Under the pieces are notes generated by a model. It was not told where the DNA came from, did not search any database, and saw nothing but the letters and a program-made list of their open reading frames with translations. Below, one piece after another: positions 33,235-39,524 of a stretch of 39,524 bases of DNA; within the stretch, counting starts at the first letter, position 1, and each line of letters starts with the position of its first letter. Origin of the DNA: Sperchopsis tessellata (taxonomy: Eukaryota; Arthropoda; Insecta; Coleoptera; Hydrophilidae); the NCBI GenBank assembly GCA_033557685.1, contig JAWQRN010000094.1:1-39524 (forward strand), written 5' to 3'. A program made the position numbers and the translations under genes.

Positions 33235-34090
33235 AACAATGTATTATTTGTGCTCCTTTAAACGACTATAAATCGTACGTTTAGTATATCCGATATAGAC
33301 CCCACCACAGGAATAAGGATATCTTATCGCCAAGTCCTTTTCAAATAAGCAGTTACTTTCACCTCAGTAGTATTTTTGACAGCGATAGATAAATTCCTGA
33401 AAAATCTTATTGACAGTTTAATGTCCGACAAATTACATCCACTAGATAAAAGCGCATTGGTGATTGTGCGCAACTCCTGTGAAAGAAGAGTTGTATCACA
33501 CAACTTGAAAGCTCGCTGTAGGAGAGGATAAATCACAGACATTTTCCGACAAGGGTGCTAATGTGACAATACATTCAAGTACCTATTGGTATGGGAAGGC
33601 TTACGGAAAACAGAATGCAGGATAAAGCCATCTGACCTATGTTTCAACAATACATCCAAGAAAGGAAGGTAGCCTATTGGCTCAATCTCTATCGTAAAAC
33701 GACTATTGGGATGTAGGAAGTGTATATGATTAAAGAAGGCATCTAGTGCAACTCACCCAATGACCATATAATAAACGTGTCACATAACGCAACCATCATT
33801 TGGGCCTTATATCGAAGGATAATAATGCAAATTGTTCAAATACCTCCATACAATATTGACAAAAATTAGAGTCCATGGGGAAATCAGCTCCGAAAGTTTG
33901 TTCGATGAAAGGGTCCCTAAGTTGGAAATAAGTAGACCTCAGGCAAACCTTTGTAAGCACCGCAATATCTGTGGCAGTCATAATAGCATCATTCCTGGGT
34001 ATATTCATCTGTAGAAGCTAGTCTTGTATTAGAAAATCGGAAAAGTTTCAAATATAGGATTTGGATCGTCCTATGAATTAGCTAAGTAAC
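33235..34090 (-). pseudogene. PLE family A RT and GIY-YIG start, broken
   Basis: Right to left: NIPRNDAI, VCLRSTYFQLRDPF, EQTFGA (usual Q..G.PMGSP..P follows but is scrambled), MEVFEQFALLSFDIRPK, and WLRYV with CDTFIIW in the next frame (the catalytic YVDD region with the first Asp lost by an indel near 33790). Then come ALDAFFNHIHFLHPNSRFTI, YLPFLDVLLKHRSDGF, VFRKPSHTNRYL, RAFKLCDTTLLSQEL and CNLSDIK. The nuclease starts YSCGGVYIGYTKRTIYSRLK (usual C...YIGQT.R....R..EH), then ends at a stop. Here the GIY-type strand reads GVY, followed by YIG. Confidence 0.87.
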
Positions 34091-34110
34091 TGGGTGGGAA
34101 ATCGGGCTAA

Positions 34111-35600
34111 TTTGTATGCGGGAGACCCTAATGCGCTGACAGTCGGTCGAATCATCAAATATGTATGTATCTTAGATAGACTATATAAACGACGGATTCG
34201 AGAATCTTCTTCTACACTTGTAGATCAAAGGTAGATCTTTGATGATGCTCGTTATCAATTTGATCTTTTTGATGTAAAAGTAACTGCAAATGATTCTTTA
34301 CAAGAACGATATATTTACATATAATAAGGCGCGTTTTAATTTTATACTCCTCCCACGTATTTATAAAAGTTAGCCTTGTATGAATACCAAATTTTGTTTT
34401 CAGGGTTCGAAGATCACAAAAAAAAACAAACTTAGCTTATTGAATGGTTTGTTATATTTAAAATATTAAAACTCTATTTTCATTTATAGATTGCCTTTAT
34501 ATACTTTTTATATGCCTACCGATTTTCACACCATACCTCAAGTTTAGCACTATGTCAGGGGTAGATGCCTCGAAGCCGATAGATATTTAATTCAATTAAC
34601 TGATGATTCCGTGGATCATACCTTGTTATAAATTGTTTAGATGGAACTCCCCATTATTAAATTATAATTTGCAATCTTATTGGTTTATACATCCTTAACT
34701 AAAAATGTATTATTTAGGCCGAAGCAGTTATCAAGATCCGAGATCATTTTTTGTTACTTCTTTCCTGGTAATTTAAACTAAACCGTGACATAGAGAAGAA
34801 GTAGTTCTTGTCCCACGAGAAGTGGACCTGTCACACATTACACCTTAGCGTCCTTGTCACCGGGGTACACTGATGATTCTGTATTCGTATTTGTGCTTCC
34901 AGTAGACCTACAACAAGCCAGCCACCGCTCGGATGTCGTTATTATGATTAATGGAGCCCGTCCACTACGGCTCAAATCTACAGACATAATTAATTAATTT
35001 CGTATGGTAAACATATACTTTTCTTTGATTTGACGCTGATAAGACGCCTCGTTTTGGGAGGAGTAGGCATGTCTTTTATTTGTAATTTTAATAAGCTTTT
35101 GCAGAATGAATTATTCATAGGATCAGTTAATATATCTTTATCTTTAATTATAATGAGCATAAGTGGCAAACACAACTATGCAATTAGCAGATGGGTGGCT
35201 GATTTCACAGTTTATCACTGAATAACTATCAATTTTTAATTAATTCATATCCTTTGTCTTATGATTAGTCATAATGAAGATATTCCAAAATCTATTGGTT
35301 TCGTTGATTCTATACCAAATCATTCTGATTACACCATTTGGTATTCAGTAAAGCAAACATAATTTACTGCAAAAAAAAATAGATCCTTTTGTATTTCTGT
35401 TTAGTGTCTTCCATACAAGTTAAATATCAGAAGATGCATCTTATAAGTCATGAACAATATGATAACGTTTAAGTGAAAATTTAGCAAAACGATTCACTCT
35501 TTTGTATAATTTACAAACATTCTTTTCACATGCACTTGATATGAGTTATTATATCAAAATGTCTACTTAGCCACATAAACAATGATCAAGAGGTTATATA
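34111..35600. other. Unassigned AT-rich stretch
   Basis: No supported gene. The overlapping frames 34990-35175 (-) and 35030-35221 (+) have no known motif. 34790-34980 is GC-richer but unassigned. Confidence 0.5.
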
Positions 35601-35609
35601 AAGATATAA

Positions 35610-35611
<2 letters not shown>

Positions 35612-35649
<38 letters not shown>
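35612..35649. repeat. (TA)n microsatellite
   Basis: About 38 bases of TA repeat, preceded by an imperfect AAGATATA run. Confidence 0.97.
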
Positions 35650-35652
<3 letters not shown>

Positions 35653-35802
35653 TCTTGTAGCTCTAGGAATTTCCTTTAAAAATATCCTAGCACTAACAGC
35701 AATGACAGGTGCTTATCTCTCGTATATGGCTTAAATTAGATTCTTAGTTCATATGAACGAAGCCGAATAGCATATTGTAAGGAGACTGAGCTGCATAGGG
35801 GA

Positions 35803-35854
35803 TGCAGTTGTACTGATGAGAAGTGGTATTCTTCGAATCACCGTGTCTACAGCA
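35803..35854 (+). ncRNA. Hammerhead-like motif with intact stem I and II
   Basis: Core CTGATGA (35813-35819); stem II GAAG-tggtatt-CTTC (35820-35823 with 35831-35834); then GAAT (35835-35838) in place of GAAA; a CAC/GTG stem III; GTC (35845-35847). Stem I pairs TGTA (35809-35812) with TACA (35848-35851) and TGC (35803-35805) with GCA (35852-35854) around a three-base bulge. The single core change, A to T, would be expected to reduce or stop cleavage. No PLE gene is next to it. Confidence 0.6.
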
Positions 35855-36117
35855 TTCATTCCGGCGTTCAGTAACTTTTGCAAAATGTTATTAATAATGT
35901 GGTCGGAAATAAAAATGCCAAAATTTAAAGTTAACGTTAATAATATTAACATGTTGTCATAGTTGTGTGTTGTCATGTTTGGAGGAGATCGGCTCCATGT
36001 TTTTGATTTCTCAATCATGTTTTTTCAATTTGGAGATTTATTGTTTATAATAGGTGAGCATTCCTTCCGTTCCTTTTTGAGATACTTTTGGGCCTGAAGT
36101 CTCCTATTCTTATTATT

Positions 36118-36163
36118 TTCGACCCGTGAAGAAGAAATAATTATATTTCGAAACGTCGGCGAA
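36118..36163 (+). ncRNA. Hammerhead-like motif, PLE-type end
   Basis: Stem I TTCG-A-CC (36118-36124) with GGCGAA (36158-36163); box CGTGAAGA (CTGAAGA expected, one base extra or changed); stem II GAAAT (36134-36138) with ATTTC (36145-36149); GAAA (36150-36153); GTC (36155-36157). Downstream AT-rich sequence leads to a TA microsatellite. It resembles the family B motif at 9414-9455 (GAAGA...CGAAACGTC). Confidence 0.6.
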
Positions 36164-36273
36164 TGTATTAATAACAATCAATTGAGATAATAACAGCTGA
36201 TTTTTGCCTTCTTTATGACCGTTCAAAACCTGAGAATAAGAGGGAATATTTCTTTCTCTCAACAAAATGTGTT

Positions 36274-36293
36274 TATATATATATATATATATA
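36274..36293. repeat. Short (TA)n microsatellite
   Basis: Twenty bases of TA repeat, about 110 bases right of the hammerhead-like motif. Confidence 0.9.
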
Positions 36294-36822
36294 GTAGAGA
36301 ATGCATTAACACTCGGGGAGAGTTCACTGGTATCAAAATTTAATGGAAAGTTTCAATATTCATTTCTATGAAAAATTTCAATTCAATTATTTTTTAGGGT
36401 AGGTGCAGAAAAGAGAATTATAGTTTGGCTTACATAAACTAGCAATTTATTATAAACAAGCTAGTCGCTATTTTAGCTGAATATTAAAAACATTATACAA
36501 TTACTTAATCTTTTATCATTACTTTCTCATATACCATGTAGGGAAAATATTTCTAGTAATCAAGTGATAAAAAATTCGAGTTATCATGAGATGTCCACTT
36601 TTTCTCTGAACACGATCTGACTATGTTTAGCATGAAGCCTGTTTGTATGTGCTTGTGGTTACATATTTTTGACATACATTTTTGTGAACACACTAAGAGT
36701 TACGAAAATGAAATTGTAATCTTTTGTTACGTTGCCGTACTCCTGGAGATGATTATATTTTGGGCTAGATCGGAATAGAGAAGCTATATTTTTACTGGAT
36801 TTATTCCAAGAAGTTTTCTCAA

Positions 36823-36910
36823 TATGAATGTTGTTTCCGGGGGGAAACCGTGTAGAGGCTCTGACAAGTGAGAGTCTCTACACGGTTTCCACCTGGGAAC
36901 AACATTCATA
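36823..36910. repeat. Long inverted repeat, 40-nt arms, PLE terminal sequence
   Basis: Left arm 36823-36862 and right arm 36871-36910 are complementary at 36 of 40 positions around an 8-base spacer (GACAAGTG). The arms contain TAGAG.CTCT, CACGGTTTCC and GGAACAACATTC words. The outer right part (CCACCTGGGAACAACATTC, continuing CAGATACTAAC and GTCTATTAC to about 36945) matches the PLE family A terminus at 15720-15770. The structure fits two PLE ends joined in opposite directions. The RNA would form a stable hairpin. Confidence 0.85.
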
Positions 36911-38300
36911 CAGATACTAACCATGGAAGTCTATTACATTTAAAGTTTCCTCAAGTTTCTTAGAATATATACATTTTTCCGAAAAACGGTACAATCTTCC
37001 TAGTATATTCCTAATAATCATTTAATTAGCATTGTTTAAAACTAAATCTTTTAACATTATAATATGGTCAGTACTTATAAAGGAAGCTAAACTAATATAC
37101 CAGAGATTATTGTTAAAATATACAGAAATTTAAACCAACAGACCCACCACCTAATGGGGGATACACTAATATTAGAATTTAATTTTCACGTTTAAACATT
37201 AAACGTCATTATAAATAGTAGTTTTAATGATGGATAAATAAAAATACACCATAGATAGTCTGTGGTGCGTCGTGTTCAGAAGTTAACGACTATTTGATCC
37301 TTTAATCCACCATAAAAAAACATCAATAAAATATTAGAAACATGCCGTTGTATTATACGAGTTTGTAATTTAGGAACAAACTTTTATATCGTATCAAACA
37401 AAACGCTTCTGCTCACGTAGTTATGTGAACAATAACATTAAGAAAACAAGTTTTGTCAGTGGGTGGTGTGACATCAAAATTCAAGATTAATATTATAAAT
37501 CTTCAAAATATTATAATTTCACGTTAGTAACAATGCAAGCTCACTGAATACTTATTAAAATTTCCATGAGTTCGTCCACATCGCATTATTGTATTTGATT
37601 AAGTGATATAAGAGTAAATAGTGAATAATCCTAACTAAAAGTTTCTGATATTTTACATATTTAATGAGTTTCTACTTATACGTACACAGATAAGATTTTA
37701 ATGTGTGGCAGATACTAATAAGTTGAAATATGGCTTGGATTATTCTACTTCTATTAGTATGAGCTACATAAATGACTGTGGAGATCACTTGACCATTATG
37801 TTAAAGTTGCTAGAGATTATGTTATTAACACTTCAATCGTAATTGTCTTATTTATTTCCTGTACCAGATTTATTCCACAATCTCTTTTACTTAGCCTTTA
37901 TACCTTACCTAGTAATATTTTAGTTGTGAGAGCCTATGCTAAGCACACTAGTAAAATATATGTTCTGTTTTGGGGTAAATTCAACATTGCCGGGTTTGAA
38001 GCTCAAACTTACTTAGACCACATGTAAAGCCACACCTCAAAAAACAACCTACAAGAACGTTCAATAATTATGATTTGAGGTTATAACTCGTTTGTACTTT
38101 GTTTCACATATATCTGAGCTGAATACATTGGTATTTTCATACCATATTCCAAAAACATAGTAAGATGTACTTATTTTATACATTATAATCTATATAAGAC
38201 AAAATTTCTGTATTGATATTAGATGATGGTTAGGTAAAGATAAGGAAGAATATAATAAATAATAAGTATTACTTATTTATTTCTTATATTGTTAAATGTA
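36911..38300. other. PLE family A terminal piece, then unassigned AT-rich sequence
   Basis: 36911-36945 continues the family A terminal segment. The rest, to about 38300, shows no supported gene or repeat. Confidence 0.45.
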
Positions 38301-38328
38301 CCATCCCATGTAATTTGGCACAGGAAAT

Positions 38329-38557
38329 GTCAGTTGCAATAAGGAAAACACATGTTAGCCCGAGCCCGAAGTCGAAGATAGCACGAACCACATATATGCC
38401 AACGAGCCAAGATCATCCATTAAAACACGAGCGGAAACTTGCTTATCCAACAAAGAAATTATTGTACCATTTCGTTGATCTAAGTACATGTGAGTATACA
38501 TTTCTAGAAATAGATATCCCCAATAGCGACATTGCAGAACTGCAAGTTAGAACTTAA
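38329..38557 (+). CDS. Possible terminal host exon, unknown protein
   Basis: A plus open frame less AT-rich than its surroundings. A pyrimidine-containing stretch ending GGCACAG at 38320-38325 could be a splice acceptor, with the frame reading EMSVAIRKTH and on to LAYPTKKLLYHFVDLS, YTFLEIDIPNSD and a stop at 38555-38557. An alternative ATG lies upstream at 38315. No domain recognised; a basic, Ser/Pro-containing first half is followed by a more hydrophobic, acidic end. It could equally be chance or an unrecognised repeat. Nothing nearby supports the rest of a gene. Confidence 0.25.
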
Positions 38558-38559
38558 TA

Positions 38560-39119
38560 ATACAAAAATTTAAATGATTACAATAGCCTTTAGAAAATTT
38601 TGGATCCTTAAATTTGAGAATACGATTCACATTATGTAGAGAATAATTTATTGAATATATAAAGGGTTTAAAGTATAAAATATACTAACAAATTTGATTG
38701 TTTTAATAGTTGTTTTCGTCATTTTAATTTTTGATATGAAATCGTAACTACTATTAACATTAAAGTGTCTCATAGACGTACTTTACCCCTACATTTATTA
38801 ACTTCAGTCAAATTTCCGCGTAAACATCACGAAGGGCTAATTTTTTAAATGCTGTTGTATTATATATGTCTAAATAAACTTTACTTCCCATTTAAACTTG
38901 TAAAAACCAAAGTGGAGCTTTGTAGCAATTGCATGGAAGCTTAAACCTAATCCTCATTATTGAAAAGCAAGCGAGATAGAAACATTATCATAATACATTT
39001 AAAGCTATAACTGTTTTGGTATTTCCATGGAGCATTTAATAATATATTTTCATGGAAAATATGTTTATTCAATTAAATTCACAGATACTTATATCCTAAT
39101 ATCGTTTGCTTAGTGTAGT
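38560..39119. other. Unassigned AT-rich stretch
   Basis: No supported feature. Confidence 0.5.
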
Positions 39120-39150
39120 AAGATCCCATTTAATACTGGTCGAAACGTTT
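39120..39150 (+). ncRNA. Hammerhead-like relic upstream of PLE family A copy 3
   Basis: AGATCCCA-tttaatac-TGGTCGAAACGTTT: CCA/TGG stem II and GAAA (39142-39145) as in copies 1 and 2, but the CTGA box is lost and GTC reads GTT. Here it lies on the 5' side of the RT fragment. Confidence 0.45.
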
Positions 39151-39199
39151 CCATGTTTCATTTCTATGTTCATAATTTTAACATGTTTAATAGAAAAAT

Positions 39200-39524
39200 T
39201 TGCCACTGGCAACAAGTTTGGAAAGAAAGGGTATACCCTGGTGGAAATCTTGGGAAGGTGTGCACTAGATGCTTTCTTCAATCACATAAACTCACAACTT
39301 CTCAATAGATAGATCTTCAGTCGTCACACTCCCTTCCTTTCTTAGATATATTGGCGAAACGAGAATTCGATGGTTCACTTATTCATTATATTTACCGTAA
39401 ACCAACCCATACCAAATACCGATAGGCATTGCCATGTTTTTAAATTTGTCATTAAATGATTGTAGTACAAGTTGTGGGACTCTTCCAGGAAACTAGTAAA
39501 GTCATATACATATATATAATATAT
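39200..39524 (+). pseudogene. PLE family A copy 3, RT fragment reaching window end
   Basis: Plus frames give GRCALDAFFNHINSQLL (as ALDAFFNHIHFL in copy 2), then LPFLDILAKRE-like pieces in the next frame, DGSLIHYIYRKPTHTKYR (as DGTLLHYV in copy 1), and a shortened KLC...LFQE remnant at 39465-39490. This is the end of the RT palm and start of the thumb. Stops and shifts break it. It sits only about 60 bases after a hammerhead-like relic, so the N-terminal RT has been deleted. It ends in a TA-rich run at the window edge. Confidence 0.75.

Larger units (their letters stand above)
33155..34110 (-). mobile_element. Penelope-like element family A, copy 2
   Basis: Minus-strand PLE copy: RT palm and thumb (34090-33330), start of the GIY-YIG domain (33320-33235), and a hammerhead-like motif (33192-33155). 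An internal deletion removes the sequence between the thumb (VTAYL) and the nuclease. The C-terminal half of the nuclease is also missing. The order and wording match copy 1 (RFFRNLSIAVKNT against RTFRDLPIAVHNT). Confidence 0.85.

Noticed and set aside
33832..34014. 60-residue plus frame
   Set aside because: Antisense to the PLE family A RT blocks, which match the family on the minus strand.
35749..36018. 89-residue minus frame
   Set aside because: Antisense over the hammerhead block, no motif, and the structured RNA on the plus strand explains the region better.
1..39524. CRISPR arrays, tRNA or rRNA genes, bacterial operons
   Set aside because: No spaced direct repeats, no A/B-box pair, no rRNA-like GC-rich blocks and no long intact frames; the window is eukaryotic.

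Overview
The window looks like an AT-rich animal nuclear genome, most likely an insect. There are no operons, ribosome binding sites or long open reading frames. It carries many old transposable-element copies of types common in arthropods: Penelope-like elements, APE-type LINEs, Gypsy, mariner and hAT. A hemipteran-like host is possible, but that is a guess from element mix, not shown by the sequence. I see no confident host gene. Two short open frames (29841-30131 and 38329-38557) could be host exons or exon relics.

Layout, left to right. 1165-3770 (-): decayed APE-type LINE with endonuclease, reverse transcriptase (RT) and C-terminal tail. 7310-9470 (+): GIY-YIG end of a Penelope-like element (PLE), split by a 1.17-kb mariner at 7983-9148. 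11761-12510 (-): internally deleted second mariner-type element. 14830-15790 (+): PLE 'family A' copy 1. About 19090-20897 (-): hAT-like relic. 22970-23770 (-): LINE 3' tail. 23775-24120 (-): another PLE GIY-YIG tail. 24122-29709 (-): Gypsy-type LTR retrotransposon with both LTRs, gag, protease, RT, RNase H and integrase remnants and an internal tandem duplication. 31620-32120 and 32530-32800 (+): two LINE fragments around a PLE-type 3' end. 33155-34110 (-): PLE family A copy 2. 36823-36910: 40-nt-arm inverted repeat of PLE terminal sequence. 39120-39524 (+): PLE family A copy 3, running off the window.

The most coherent signal is a scatter of hammerhead-ribozyme-like motifs. Each has a CTGA(N)GA-like box, a short stem II, GAAA and GTC. 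Most sit at PLE ends or at places where only such an end survives (32271-32302, 35803-35854, 36118-36163, 15655-15692, 33155-33192, 39120-39150, 9414-9455, and more weakly 655-710). Association of hammerheads with PLEs is already known. New here would be the number of distinct variants in one 40-kb window and a microsatellite-bounded block with two motifs. The long unassigned stretches hold AT-rich sequence, TA microsatellites and small hairpins.
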